A stretch of 64,000 nt of DNA, from positions 186,001-250,000 of the forward strand of contig NZ_FNFL01000001.1 of assembly GCF_900101125.1 (NCBI RefSeq), in the 5' to 3' direction. Within the stretch, counting starts at the first letter, position 1, and every line of letters begins with the position of its first letter. The translations under genes and the position numbers were made by a program. Below are positions 45,456 through 54,791 of the stretch, one piece after another. The notes beneath the pieces were generated by a model that searched no databases, had not been told where the DNA came from, and worked only from the letters and a program-made list of their open reading frames with translations. Source of the DNA: Sediminibacillus albus. Lineage in GTDB: Bacteria; Bacillota; Bacilli; Bacillales; Amphibacillaceae.

Positions 45456-47075
45456 TTAATTGTTGGAACCAATATCTTTATATTTTTCCCGAAGTGTTCT
45501 TTTTAACAGTTTCCCGCTAGGATTTTTTGGCAATTGCTCTGTGATCTCTATGAATTTTGGCACTTTATAATTTGCCAGCCTGCTTTTACAAAAGCTTTTG
45601 ATTTCGCTCACCTTTAACTCTACACCTTCTTTCGGAACAATTATTGCCGTAACAGCTTCTATCCAATACGGGTCTGGAATACTTACGACTGCAACCTCTG
45701 AAACGCCTTCATATTGATAAATTGCTTCTTCTACTTCCCGGCTGGATACATTTACGCCTCCAGTGTTTATCATATCTTTTTTTCTATCAATAATTGTGAT
45801 ATAGCCTTCCTTATCCATCACGCCCAGATCTCCGCTGTGAAACCAGCCATTACGAAAAGCGTCCGCGGTTTTGGCTGGGTCATGTAAATAACCTTTCATC
45901 GCATGCGGGGAACGGTGAATAATTTCTCCTATTTCATTGCGGGATACTTCTTTGTCGTTTTCATCTACTATTTTTGTTTCCACATGCAAAACAGGCTTTC
46001 CGGCGGAGCCTAATTTACGTAATTGGTCCTCAGGCTGTAGAGCTGTTGCTAAAGGGGCCACCTCTGTTTGGCCGTAAAAATTCCAAAACCTCGCCTGCGG
46101 AAGACGTTCAGACAGCTCCTTCATTACTTCTTTTGGCATAATGGCTGCCCCATAATAGCACTTCTTCAGGGAGGTTAGATCGCGTTTATTAAAGTCAGAA
46201 TGTCTTAATAGGGCAATCCATACAGTCGGCGGGCAAAATAATTGTGTAGCCTTTTCTTTTTCAATTGTTTCCAAGATGATTTCCGGACTCGCCTGCGGCA
46301 AAATAATGCCGCTGGAGCCTAAATAAACTGCAGGGCCTAAAAATACATGGAGCTGTGCACTATGGTACAACGGCAAAGCATGGATGACGATGTCTGAGGC
46401 TTCCATATGACCATCTACCACACAGCTGACATATTCACCGAGCAGGCTTCTATGGGTTAGCATAACGCCTTTCGGTTTGGACTCTGTTCCGCTTGTATAT
46501 AAAACTTGAGCAAGATCATCCTCTTCAATGTCCTCTTCTACAAGATAATCTGGCATTCCCTCCCTTAGAGAAGACAGAAGCTGCCATCTTGCCAGCTCCC
46601 TTGAATGCGGTTCCTCGTCAGTTTTATCCATAATATATCGAAAAGAAATAGAAGCAGTACTTTCGGCGGCAGCTTCATCGAGTACTGGGGCTAACGTTCG
46701 GGAGGCTGCAAACCCTTCAATTTTGGCATGTTCCAAAATGTAGCGTATGTCTTCCGCCTGGAGCATGTAATTAAGGGGTACCATAACAGCTCCCAGGCGC
46801 GCCAATGCAAAGTTGATTACAACAAAGTCCAAGCTGTTATGGGATAAGACAGCAATCATCGTTCCTTTTTTAATCCCATCCTTTCTTAAGCCATGGGAAG
46901 TTACATTTACCAAATCATTTAACTGTTTATATGTAAGTCTTTGTTGATTATAAGCGACAGCTGGTTTGTCAGGCATCCTGCTAGCCGTCCTTGTCAGTAT
47001 GTCAGATAACGTATTCCGTCTGGCCCGCTGTAACACCTTTTCTAATTCATCATCTTCTTTCGTTTGTGAAGTCAT
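45456..47075 (-). CDS. Acyl-CoA synthetase (AMP-dependent ligase)
   Basis: A 539-aa adenylating enzyme that activates a carboxylic acid to its CoA ester. The P-loop-like LYTSGTESKPKGVMLTH, the aromatic-acid gate region FWNFYGQTEVAP, GWFHSGDLGVMD, DRKKDMINTGGVNVSS and the C-terminal Lys in NPSGKLLKRTLR are all present. The acid is probably a medium- or long-chain fatty acid; the sequence does not decide. ATG 47075 follows AAAGGAGATG. It likely forms an operon with the enoyl-CoA hydratase. Confidence 0.9.
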   Translation of the reverse strand: MTSQTKEDDELEKVLQRARRNTLSDILTRTASRMPDKPAVAYNQQRLTYKQLNDLVNVTSHGLRKDGIKKGTMIAVLSHNSLDFVVINFALARLGAVMVPLNYMLQAEDIRYILEHAKIEGFAASRTLAPVLDEAAAESTASISFRYIMDKTDEEPHSRELARWQLLSSLREGMPDYLVEEDIEEDDLAQVLYTSGTESKPKGVMLTHRSLLGEYVSCVVDGHMEASDIVIHALPLYHSAQLHVFLGPAVYLGSSGIILPQASPEIILETIEKEKATQLFCPPTVWIALLRHSDFNKRDLTSLKKCYYGAAIMPKEVMKELSERLPQARFWNFYGQTEVAPLATALQPEDQLRKLGSAGKPVLHVETKIVDENDKEVSRNEIGEIIHRSPHAMKGYLHDPAKTADAFRNGWFHSGDLGVMDKEGYITIIDRKKDMINTGGVNVSSREVEEAIYQYEGVSEVAVVSIPDPYWIEAVTAIIVPKEGVELKVSEIKSFCKSRLANYKVPKFIEITEQLPKNPSGKLLKRTLREKYKDIGSNN

Positions 47076-47189
47076 TGTGTCATCTCCTTTAACTGAATCA
47101 TTTATTGTAAGGGCTTACATTTTATTATATTTCAGAATTTTCAGATGTACAACTGCTTCTCAGCTTTTCTAGTAAGATATTTTAAGAAT

Positions 47190-47225
47190 TAAAAAACCAG
47201 ACAGCTAACGACTGTCTGGCTGAAA
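47190..47225. terminator. Terminator after the cyclotransferase gene
   Basis: CCAGACAG-CTAACGA-CTGTCTGG; on the - strand followed by TTTTTTAATTC. Confidence 0.88.
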
Positions 47226-47239
47226 GTATGACGTTACGA

Positions 47240-48118
47240 TTACTTGAAGGAATTTATCGGAATTGATAACTGAAATTTATTTAGCAGGTCATGCTCCAGC
47301 TGGCTATAGTAGTGGTCACTCACAAAACCGGAAGCGCCACGGAGTATTTCTGTCGCATAATGGATAGGAGGAGCGATTTCCTGCGATTTGTCGATTACAA
47401 GGAACGTCAAAACATGCTTATGAAGAACTCCATCAATTATCACATCGACAAACGCGGGCCTGTAGTGGTTTCCAGCTACACCCTCGCGGACAAACAAGTA
47501 TTCAAGTGCTTGCTTATTTAACTGATACACCTTCCCCTCTACCGTACCAGTCGATTCAACAATATCTGCTCTTCCGCCATCTTCAGCGGCTCTCGTGTAA
47601 GCCAATGAAAAGTTTTCTGCTATTCCGCAGCCTGCTACCTGCTTAAATAATTGATCGACCCCTGAAGATGAGAAACGCTCGGTATCCATACATGAGCCAT
47701 ATGCAAAATACAAAAATGAGTCTCTGTCCAGGTAGCGATGAGCTTTCCAATCGCCGAAAGCAACTCGTTTAAGAGATTCGAGCTGAAAGGATTCATTGAC
47801 ATAAACATTCGCTTGGAAAATACCAAAATCGGATTGGATAGTCTGGACGGTTCTTGTAAACCCATTGTCTTTTTTCTTGTCTTGAAAACCTTCCAATTTG
47901 TCTATCTCTTGTAAATCTTCTTCGCTTATTTCATATACCTCACCATAAACTCTCTGGCTGGAATCTAAAGAGAGAACGGGATACCCTTTTCTTGTGTCAT
48001 ATAAGGCACCAGATGTCCATCCATGCCTGGCAACACATTTAGCATCCTTTAATAGATGATGGTTGGGTTCATGTTCCATAAGCGTGCCATAGACAAAAAT
48101 CAAATGGTTTGTTGACAT
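47240..48118 (-). CDS. Double-domain gamma-glutamylcyclotransferase-like protein (YkqA-like)
   Basis: A 292-aa protein with two cyclotransferase folds. The first starts FVYGTLMEHEPNHHLL (the YGTL substrate loop) and has EEDLQEIDKLEGF with the catalytic Glu. The second starts YFAYGSCMDTERF (YGSN-type loop) and reads YQLNKQALEYLFVREG, where a Glu also follows. The pairing matches B. subtilis YkqA. It may cleave gamma-glutamyl amines or dipeptides; function is not established for this family. ATG 48118 has GGGAGAG upstream. The orphan T-box lies further upstream on the same strand. Confidence 0.82.
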   Translation of the reverse strand: MSTNHLIFVYGTLMEHEPNHHLLKDAKCVARHGWTSGALYDTRKGYPVLSLDSSQRVYGEVYEISEEDLQEIDKLEGFQDKKKDNGFTRTVQTIQSDFGIFQANVYVNESFQLESLKRVAFGDWKAHRYLDRDSFLYFAYGSCMDTERFSSSGVDQLFKQVAGCGIAENFSLAYTRAAEDGGRADIVESTGTVEGKVYQLNKQALEYLFVREGVAGNHYRPAFVDVIIDGVLHKHVLTFLVIDKSQEIAPPIHYATEILRGASGFVSDHYYSQLEHDLLNKFQLSIPINSFK

Positions 48119-48302
48119 TAAAACTCTCCCTGATTTTAATTGTATTTAAGATTTGGTAAATTTGAATATAATCGCTATTATTTAATAATTCTTATTAACA
48201 ATAATAACAGTATAACAAGAGGATTAACTTATATCAACCCTTCACGGAAGCTTCTCCGGGTGGTTTTTCCTAAAAAAATTTGCCGATATCTTTTCAACAT
48301 GA

Positions 48303-48413
48303 CTAGTTTTTATTTATCCCGATTTCAGCCCCAAAACAAATACTAGCCGTCTGTAAAACAGCATCCACAGCCTGGTTAAAAAGGGCTGCATCTTTCGGAT
48401 CCACTGACGATAG
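48303..48413 (-). pseudogene. Gene fragment downstream of the orphan T-box
   Basis: After the T-box terminator the - strand stays open as LSSVDPKDAALFNQAVDAVL and further to CFGAEIG, ending at a TAG at 48303. About 35 residues remain, with a coding-like composition but no start codon or recognised family. It is plausibly the 3' end of the gene that the T-box once controlled. Confidence 0.35.
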
Positions 48414-48419
48414 CTTTTT

Positions 48420-48640
48420 ATTAAAAAAATCTTTCTGTCCCAGCATGATGTTATGCAAAGGACGGAAAGATTTCATCCGCGGTACGACCTTTATTGATAT
48501 TAAGTTGCAATACCCTTTTAACTCCTTAATGCAGAAGCACGGTCGGTTTCCCGACAGTTCAAAGGATAGGTTCGAAAGGAATCCTGTGTGAGAAAACTTC
48601 CAGCTGATTGTCTCTCTTCTCTGTCCTCATTCCCCTATCT
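48420..48640 (-). promoter_or_regulatory. T-box leader, apparently orphaned
   Basis: The - strand reads GGTCGTACCGCGG preceded by AATAAA (48478-48496), a 12 of 14 match to the T-box AGGGTGGTACCGCG. Directly after it comes a terminator stem ATCTTTCCGTCC / GGGACAGAAAGAT with TTTTTTT (48423-48473), the standard T-box layout. Upstream, GAGGACAG and CTGTC could close Stem I. The specifier codon could not be fixed by eye. Confidence 0.75.
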
Positions 48641-48704
48641 AATAGCTCTTATCAAAAAGGTCATATCAACACGATGGTTATTTTTTGAATTGTCAATCTC
48701 TTCA

Positions 48705-48872
48705 TCAATTCTCTTTGTCTTCTATTTCTTTCTGTTCTGAGTCAATTACAATCGTTGCGATTTTACTGGATTGCCAGCGGTTTGCAGTCGAATCATCGAC
48801 CTCATATTCTTTTCCTTCTCTAAAAATTTCCCCATGGTAAGCTGTTTGGACGTTCATCCTTACTAATAACAT
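48705..48872 (-). CDS. Small hypothetical protein
   Basis: A 55-aa protein, MLLVRMNVQTAYHGEIFREG then KEYEVDDSTANRWQSSKIATIVI, ending acidic. It begins behind GGAGGATATAATT, an excellent RBS. The composition suggests a small beta-rich soluble protein; segments like the NRW-x-x-x-KIA stretch recall small phage or genome-edge proteins, but no family is assigned. It lies between the T-box leader and uvsE. Confidence 0.55.
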   Translation of the reverse strand: MLLVRMNVQTAYHGEIFREGKEYEVDDSTANRWQSSKIATIVIDSEQKEIEDKEN

Positions 48873-48912
48873 AATTATATCCTCCTGCCCCTTTATTTGG
48901 TATCTCCCATTT

Positions 48913-49875
48913 TCATAACGAAAATGTACTTTGATTTATCCATTCTAACTCTTTGTATTTTTTAAGGTCATTTACAAGCTTTAGCAAAGCAAGGTCCTTT
49001 TGCTTTGCTTCAAGCATACAATCAACTTGCGTGACACTTCCTGAAACTTTTTTCGCAAATTCCATTACCATGTTAGCATCGACATAATCCGCATGATGAC
49101 GAAACTGCTGTTGATTTTTAGGGCTTGAAAAATGGACTTTAACAGGTAGCTGCGAATGATGCCATGTGCCCACAATTCGCTCCCAGTAATCCATCCATTC
49201 AGGAAGATGATGATTCGCTTGATGATGATGGAGATCAAATACTGCCGGCATCTCCAATTTCTCGCACAAGTAGAGAACATCCTCGATGTGAAAAGACTTA
49301 TCGTCGTTTTCCAAAAGAATCATTTTTTGTAATTGGGTGCTAATTCTGCTCCAGTTATCAATAAATTGTTCAAGTGCCTTTTCTTTATTTCCATACAAAC
49401 CGCCGGTATGAAGGACACAGCGGTGAACTGCAGAAAGCCCCATTGCCGATAACAGGCGATGGTGATATCTTAAGGTTTTTACTGAACTGCTTAAAATTTC
49501 TTCCTTTGGCGAGTTTATCACGACAAAATGATCTGGATGAAAATCAAGGCGCATTTGGTTACCCTTTGCAAACCTCCCCAATTCACCCAGATCTTCATCG
49601 ATTGCTTCTAAATAATCCCAATCCGCTAACTCTTCATGGGTGGCGAGCGGAACCAGCTTGGAGCTCAGCCTGAAAAAAGAAATATCAAAAGCTTTGTTAT
49701 GTTTTAATAATCTAAGGCAGTTTCTTATATTGCTCTGTGCGATTCTTTCTAATTTTCTTATCGCTGCTTCCCTGTCACTGTATTTGTTAAACGTTTTAAA
49801 GGTCACTGTTTGGGAAGGCGAACTATTTTTCACCTGCATACTCATTGCCACGTAACCGAAGCGAAATATTGTCAT
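48913..49875 (-). CDS. uvsE: UV damage endonuclease UvsE
   Basis: A 320-aa TIM-barrel endonuclease that nicks 5' of UV photoproducts. FRFGYVAMSMQV at the start, FFRLSSKLVPLATHEE, LDFHPDHFVVINSP, LENDDKSFHIEDVLYLCE and VFDLHHHQAN provide the conserved metal-binding His, Glu and Asp residues. KVHFSSPK near residue 255 completes the site. The ATG at 49875 gives the usual short N-terminus. No SOS box was noticed upstream. Confidence 0.92.
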   Translation of the reverse strand: MTIFRFGYVAMSMQVKNSSPSQTVTFKTFNKYSDREAAIRKLERIAQSNIRNCLRLLKHNKAFDISFFRLSSKLVPLATHEELADWDYLEAIDEDLGELGRFAKGNQMRLDFHPDHFVVINSPKEEILSSSVKTLRYHHRLLSAMGLSAVHRCVLHTGGLYGNKEKALEQFIDNWSRISTQLQKMILLENDDKSFHIEDVLYLCEKLEMPAVFDLHHHQANHHLPEWMDYWERIVGTWHHSQLPVKVHFSSPKNQQQFRHHADYVDANMVMEFAKKVSGSVTQVDCMLEAKQKDLALLKLVNDLKKYKELEWINQSTFSL

Positions 49876-50044
49876 CTAAACACTCCATAACTTCTTTTTT
49901 GCTTAGTATTTGTTAAGAGTGAAAAGATTAAACGATTGATATTTTCTTCGTGGCTCAGAAAAATTGCTTGTTCCCACAATTAAAAAAGAAATCCTCGCAT
50001 AGGTCCCTTGCCAAGCAGCAATCCACATTGGCTAAAAGCTGCTT

Positions 50045-50797
50045 TTATCGTGAAATGATGAACTTTATGGCAGCTTTCATTGTTGAGAAAATAGGTACCT
50101 CGTAGGCATAGCTGCCTAATCTCTTTGCCAGCTCCGGTTTTATGCCCACTATAATACAACTTGTCCCCATAAGACTTAGACCATTGATCATTCGATCTAT
50201 TTGGTTAGCAATTTCTTCATGCCATTCTGTTACCCCACTAAGATCAATAGCAGCGTAAAGAGCTTCATTGGCCTTGCATTTATCTAGTAAGCTTGCCAGT
50301 ATATAATCAAATCTCTCTACATTCATTGGCCCTGCCAGTGGTACTGCAATGGCATTATCCCAAATATGTAAGAGAGGAACAGATAATTCGTTGATTAGTT
50401 TTTCTTTTCTTTCTTCTTCCTGGGCTTTCGTCGTTACATCCAATAACAAAACAACATAGCCGAGGATGGCATTTTGTTCATTTTTAATTGGATTGATAAC
50501 AATATCTGTTACAATTTTATCCTTTATAATAATTCTGGACCGGTGAGAGTTTTCTAACCTTTCCATAATAGCCTGTTGATATGCCGGTCTCGAATGAAAA
50601 AAGCTCATATTCAAACCGACAAACTGTTCAACATTCTCCAATCCGTAATCATCGACTAAGCCGGATAATAGGTTGACGGCTGCTGGGTTAAGCCATACTA
50701 CGTTATAATCTTTATCAGCAAGGATGATATTTTCTCCTATTACCTGCAAAACCTCGCAAGAAGAAATATTCGCTGGGACTTCTCCTAATGACTTCAT
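50045..50797 (-). CDS. PAS-STAS regulator (RsbR-paralogue-like)
   Basis: A 250-aa soluble protein. Residues ~15-125 form a PAS domain (LQVIGENIILADKDYNVVWLNPAAVNLL). The C-terminal half is a STAS domain starting SVPLLHIWDNAIAVPLAGPMN, which matches the RsbR family start VPLIPVxDGVxVxPLxGxID. The canonical phospho-Thr positions appear as Ser or Thr in DLSGVTEWHEE. Such proteins form stressosomes that release sigma-B activators; no rsbST neighbours are present, so the role is inferred. Start 50797 follows AAAAAGGTG. Confidence 0.78.
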   Translation of the reverse strand: MKSLGEVPANISSCEVLQVIGENIILADKDYNVVWLNPAAVNLLSGLVDDYGLENVEQFVGLNMSFFHSRPAYQQAIMERLENSHRSRIIIKDKIVTDIVINPIKNEQNAILGYVVLLLDVTTKAQEEERKEKLINELSVPLLHIWDNAIAVPLAGPMNVERFDYILASLLDKCKANEALYAAIDLSGVTEWHEEIANQIDRMINGLSLMGTSCIIVGIKPELAKRLGSYAYEVPIFSTMKAAIKFIISR

Positions 50798-51074
50798 AAG
50801 TGTACACCTTTTTCTATCTGAATTAGTTTCATGCATTGTTTATAAATAAGTATATACTGTTCCTTTACCCTGTTTAACCAGTCTTTTAACTAGAAATTAA
50901 GTTAAAAGATCGTACGCATTCTCACATCGGAACATAATACGGAAAAAACAATAATATAATGACAAAAGACAAGCTTTAAAACGGGTGGAGGAGCAACATT
51001 GATGCCTTTCGTTACTATTATTATAGTTCAAATATCTCTTGTATTGCAATTTTTCGGTAAAGGGCGAAAATCTA

Positions 51075-51701
51075 GTGAAGCATAGGTTAATGGTTCTGAT
51101 AACTGTTACTTGTGGCGCGGTCATACAAGGTTATGCCATGTCTGTTTTCTTATTCCCTCATTTTATTCCCTCCGGCGGAGCTGGCGGGATTGCGGTTTTG
51201 CTTAATTTCTGGTTCGGGCTGCCACTCAGTTTTGCCCTTTGGCTAGTAAATTTCCTGCTTCTAACAACAGCTATTAACTGGCTGGGAAATGCCAGCGCAT
51301 TAGGAACAATGTATGCTATCACGATAACTTCCCTTTCGATTCATTTGTTCGACCTCCCGTTATTTCAAATGGCCAAGAATGTTTGGCTGGATCTATTGAT
51401 TGGCTCGCTTATTCTTGGCTGTGGGATCGGTCTTCTGTTGAGACATGGAGTGTCAAATGGCGGAATGGGTGTAATTGCTCTTATAACAGCAAAGTACAGG
51501 AAGATTCCACCCGGAAAACCATTATTGCTGCTTAATGGGTCCATTTTCATTTTAACTGCTTCTATTATTGATTGGCATATTGTTCTGCAAGCCCTTATCT
51601 GTCAGTGGATTTCGACCAAGATGGTGGATTTGTTGTTCGAGCTCCCTGGTCCTTTCCAATCGAAAAAATGGAAAATAGCTAATCCCTGGAGAAAAAAATA
51701 G
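51075..51701 (+). CDS. YitT family membrane protein
   Basis: A 208-aa protein with five or six membrane spans. GAVIQGYAMSVFLFPHFIPSGGAGGIAVLLNFWFG near residues 10-45 is the typical DUF161/YitT opening; GSLILGCGIGLLLRHGVSNGGMGVIALI is the second conserved block. Only the membrane part is present; the cytoplasmic DUF2179 domain found in many YitT proteins is missing. The start GTG at 51075 with AAAGGGCG upstream is preferred over an ATG 36 nt earlier. Function unknown. Confidence 0.82.
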   Translation: MKHRLMVLITVTCGAVIQGYAMSVFLFPHFIPSGGAGGIAVLLNFWFGLPLSFALWLVNFLLLTTAINWLGNASALGTMYAITITSLSIHLFDLPLFQMAKNVWLDLLIGSLILGCGIGLLLRHGVSNGGMGVIALITAKYRKIPPGKPLLLLNGSIFILTASIIDWHIVLQALICQWISTKMVDLLFELPGPFQSKKWKIANPWRKK

Positions 51702-51782
51702 AGCTATTTTTAAGGACAACATTTAATATATGGCTACTGTGCATATCCTTTCGTGATAAGGCTTGAAAGGAGGAGCCCCAGA

Positions 51783-52754
51783 ATGAAAAATATAGTTAGT
51801 TATTTGATTTTACTTGGCTTGTTGTTTTGCTGCTTAGCTGGTTGTAGTGCCAACAATTCATCATCCGCTAACTTCCCCGAAAATAGCATTCAGCTGGTGG
51901 TAGCCTTTTCTCCAGGAGCAGCTACAGACACACAAGCCAGAATTATTTCAAAGTATGCGAAAAAACATTTAGGACAGGAGATCGCTATCGTAAACAAACC
52001 TGGCGGAGGGGGCCAGGTCGGCTGGAATTATTTTTCCTCGGTAAAACCTGATGGCTATACTCTGGCAGCTTATAATTTACCTCACATAATTACTCAGCCC
52101 CTGGTAGGTGATACCTCTTACCAGCCGGAGACATTTGAACCGATTTTCAATTGGGGAGGCGATCCGACAGTTTTTGCTGTAAAGAGTGACAGCGATATAA
52201 AAACATTAGATGACTTGATTGCTAAAGCAGAAAAATCTCCTGCTGCGTTAACCATCGGTAATGCCGGAAAGTTCGTTGGTCAACACTTAGCCATTCTTTT
52301 ATTTGAAAATGCTGCGGGAATTGACGTGGAAGATGTTCCATTTAAAGGATCCTCGGAAGCGATTTCTTCTTTACTTGGTAATCATACCGACGTTTTAGCC
52401 GGAAATTTATCAGATGTTTACCGTCTGGGCAAAGAGGTACGGCCTTTAGCGATTGCAACGGAAGAACGGCACCCCTTCTCTCCTGATATCCCGACTTTTG
52501 CAGAACAAGGTTACCCGGAAGTAATAATGAGTACCGATCGCGGGATTGCCGCACGGGATGGAACACCGAAGGAAATTATTGAAAAATTGGAGGAAGGTTT
52601 TTCAAAAATGATGGAAGACGAGGAATTTTTAGAAGAAATGAAAAGCGCTGGAGCTGATATGCTAATTATGGATCGTCAGGAAGTACTAACAGAGATAGAA
52701 GAACGAACAAAAGAGTATGAGGACTTACTTAAATCGATCGATATACTAAAATGA
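51783..52754 (+). CDS. Tripartite tricarboxylate transporter substrate-binding lipoprotein TctC
   Basis: A 323-aa lipoprotein. The signal peptide ends in the lipobox LAGC at about residue 20. The mature protein has IQLVVAFSPGAATDTQARII and NKPGGGGQVGWNYFSSVKPDGYTL, the two conserved beta-alpha motifs of TctC/BugT binding proteins for carboxylates. The ATG at 51783 follows AAAGGAGGAGCC. The membrane component is encoded convergently 26 nt downstream, which is unusual because tctCBA genes are usually one operon. Confidence 0.9.
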   Translation: MKNIVSYLILLGLLFCCLAGCSANNSSSANFPENSIQLVVAFSPGAATDTQARIISKYAKKHLGQEIAIVNKPGGGGQVGWNYFSSVKPDGYTLAAYNLPHIITQPLVGDTSYQPETFEPIFNWGGDPTVFAVKSDSDIKTLDDLIAKAEKSPAALTIGNAGKFVGQHLAILLFENAAGIDVEDVPFKGSSEAISSLLGNHTDVLAGNLSDVYRLGKEVRPLAIATEERHPFSPDIPTFAEQGYPEVIMSTDRGIAARDGTPKEIIEKLEEGFSKMMEDEEFLEEMKSAGADMLIMDRQEVLTEIEERTKEYEDLLKSIDILK

Positions 52755-52780
52755 CGAGCCGGCTTTTACAACCAGCCCGG

Positions 52781-54730
52781 TTATATTATAGAAGGAAACG
52801 GAACTTGGAAAATAACCGTAAACATTAGATAGAGAAAAAGCGTAAACAACACTGTAACTAACCCTATCCAAAGCGGATTTGATCGATACCAGTTTTTCCA
52901 GTAAGCATATAAAGGGATGGAAAGCATAAATATGATTACTTGTGTGTAGAAACCGATTATATCGATTAACATACTGACAGTAACCACAAGAATAAGAAGT
53001 GGTACTGCTCGCCTGGAAATAACAGAAGCCTTTTTCCCTATTCCTGTTTGCCTCACATTCTTTACCATTTCAATTAATGAAAGCAGGAGTAACAGCAGCA
53101 AAGTAATTTGCGGCAATATTTTTAATTCTAATTCCAGTTTACTTATAGCTGAAAAAGCAATAACACTGAGAACTGAGGTCACAATCCAGGGAATAATGGC
53201 AGGAATTCTTCTTTTGGCAGTTCCGACTGTGGCATTTTTCCTCAGTGGTCGTTTATGGTTGATGCCTTGAAAAACCGCCGCTGATACAGTGGCAACTATC
53301 AAAACAACCAAGGTAATATTCCATGCACCGCTGAAAAAATAGCCAATCGTTTGCCCGTTCGCCGCACCTACTTGCATGCCCAAAAGCAAGCCTTCTTCTG
53401 CGATACCGCCCAGGATAAATCCTAAAGCAACAGGTGCGGGAGAGAAAGCGTATTTTTGCATAATAAACATTAAAAGTCCGATTATTACCACGGTGTATAT
53501 ATCAAATACGCTGTTCTGTGTCGTATAGGCTCCAATGATGGAAAAGGAAACAATAATAGGTGCCATCATGATGGACGGTATCCGGGAAAGCTTTGTGACA
53601 TACTTTATCAAGGCCAAACCCAGAAACAAAAGTAAAACTTGGGCCGCCACCATACTATATAAAAATGTATAAGCTACATCGGCATGGTCGATAAACAAGT
53701 TCCTCCCCGGCCATATTCCATGGATCAGCAATCCGCCGAGAAAAATTGCAGCGGTTGGTGAACCTGGGATGCCAAGTGTGAGCAATGGGATCAATGACCC
53801 GCCTACCATTGCATTGTTGGCACTTTCTGAGGCAATAATTCCATGTTTTTCTCCTTTCCCAAACGAATGCTTATGCTTGGAAAAGCGTTTAACTTCATTA
53901 TAAGCGAGAATGCTTGCTATATTGCCACCTGCTCCGGGTATCATTCCAATAAAGGAACCTAAACCGCTGCCAATTAAGACAGACTTGGGTTTTGTAAGGA
54001 TATCTTTGAAGGACTCCTTTATTGTAGATTTCTTTAAATTGCAGGCTGCGTCCGGACGGGATGGTTTGTATGGAAGCAGCTCAATCAGCCGTAGTGCTTG
54101 TGGAAATGCGAATAACCCGATTAAAACCGCTACGATATGAAAACCACCGACAAGGCCTTCTACGCCAAAAGTGAACCTGGCTGTTCCAGTTACGGTGTGG
54201 ATTCCTACAAAGGATAAACCAATGCCGAAACAGCCTCCAATTAAATTTTTCGTAATCGAACCTTCAGAAATAGCTGCAATAACCGTTATCCCGAAAATAG
54301 CAATCCAAAAACTCTGAGCAGGGCCGAATTGCAAGGAGACATCCGCGAATATTGGAGCAAAAAATAAAAGTAGAAACATACCAGCTAAACCACCAATAAC
54401 AGAGGCGATCGTTGTAAGCTCTAACGCCTTTCTCCCTTGTCCGTTTTGCGCCATAGGATATCCATCAAAGGTGGTAGCTACAGAAGCAGGTGCCCCTGGT
54501 ACATTAAACAAAATGGCTGGAATCGAACCGCCATAGACACTGCCGCAATAAATGCCCCCTAATAATATCAATCCCTCCGTAGGCCCTAAAGAAAAGGTAA
54601 ATGGTATAGTCAGAGCAACTCCCATGGTTGGTGTTAAGCCGGGCAATGCCCCTACAATTATCCCAGTCAACAATCCGCAAATAAGAAATATCAAGTGGCG
54701 GAGCTCAAATATTTCAAAAATATAACCCAT
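52781..54730 (-). CDS. TctA-TctB fusion, tripartite tricarboxylate transporter membrane subunit
   Basis: A 649-aa protein. Residues 1 to about 490 form TctA, with LPGLTPTMGVALTIPFTF, YCGSVYGGSIPAILFNVPGAPA, GMIPGAGGNIAS and LGIPGSPTAAIF loops that are the paired conserved gates. The C-terminal ~150 residues, from about 500, contain four further hydrophobic segments of TctB type. Normal TctA is about 500 aa and TctB about 150 aa, so the two are fused. It is convergent with the TctC gene. The ATG at 54730 has GGGGGGTAAG upstream. Confidence 0.88.
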   Translation of the reverse strand: MGYIFEIFELRHLIFLICGLLTGIIVGALPGLTPTMGVALTIPFTFSLGPTEGLILLGGIYCGSVYGGSIPAILFNVPGAPASVATTFDGYPMAQNGQGRKALELTTIASVIGGLAGMFLLLFFAPIFADVSLQFGPAQSFWIAIFGITVIAAISEGSITKNLIGGCFGIGLSFVGIHTVTGTARFTFGVEGLVGGFHIVAVLIGLFAFPQALRLIELLPYKPSRPDAACNLKKSTIKESFKDILTKPKSVLIGSGLGSFIGMIPGAGGNIASILAYNEVKRFSKHKHSFGKGEKHGIIASESANNAMVGGSLIPLLTLGIPGSPTAAIFLGGLLIHGIWPGRNLFIDHADVAYTFLYSMVAAQVLLLFLGLALIKYVTKLSRIPSIMMAPIIVSFSIIGAYTTQNSVFDIYTVVIIGLLMFIMQKYAFSPAPVALGFILGGIAEEGLLLGMQVGAANGQTIGYFFSGAWNITLVVLIVATVSAAVFQGINHKRPLRKNATVGTAKRRIPAIIPWIVTSVLSVIAFSAISKLELELKILPQITLLLLLLLSLIEMVKNVRQTGIGKKASVISRRAVPLLILVVTVSMLIDIIGFYTQVIIFMLSIPLYAYWKNWYRSNPLWIGLVTVLFTLFLYLMFTVIFQVPFPSII

Positions 54731-54791
54731 AGCCTTACCCCCCTGTTTATCAGAAGATAAGATAGGATATTCACCTATATATTAGAATGTG

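Noticed and set aside
48303-48476. A 57-codon ORF on the - strand with an ATG at 48476
   Set aside because: Its first 20 codons lie inside the T-box terminator and antiterminator; only the part after the terminator could be a real gene fragment, and that has no start.
53880-53900. A cre-like GGAAAAGCGTTTAA sequence
   Set aside because: It lies deep inside the TctA coding region and matches the consensus only partly.
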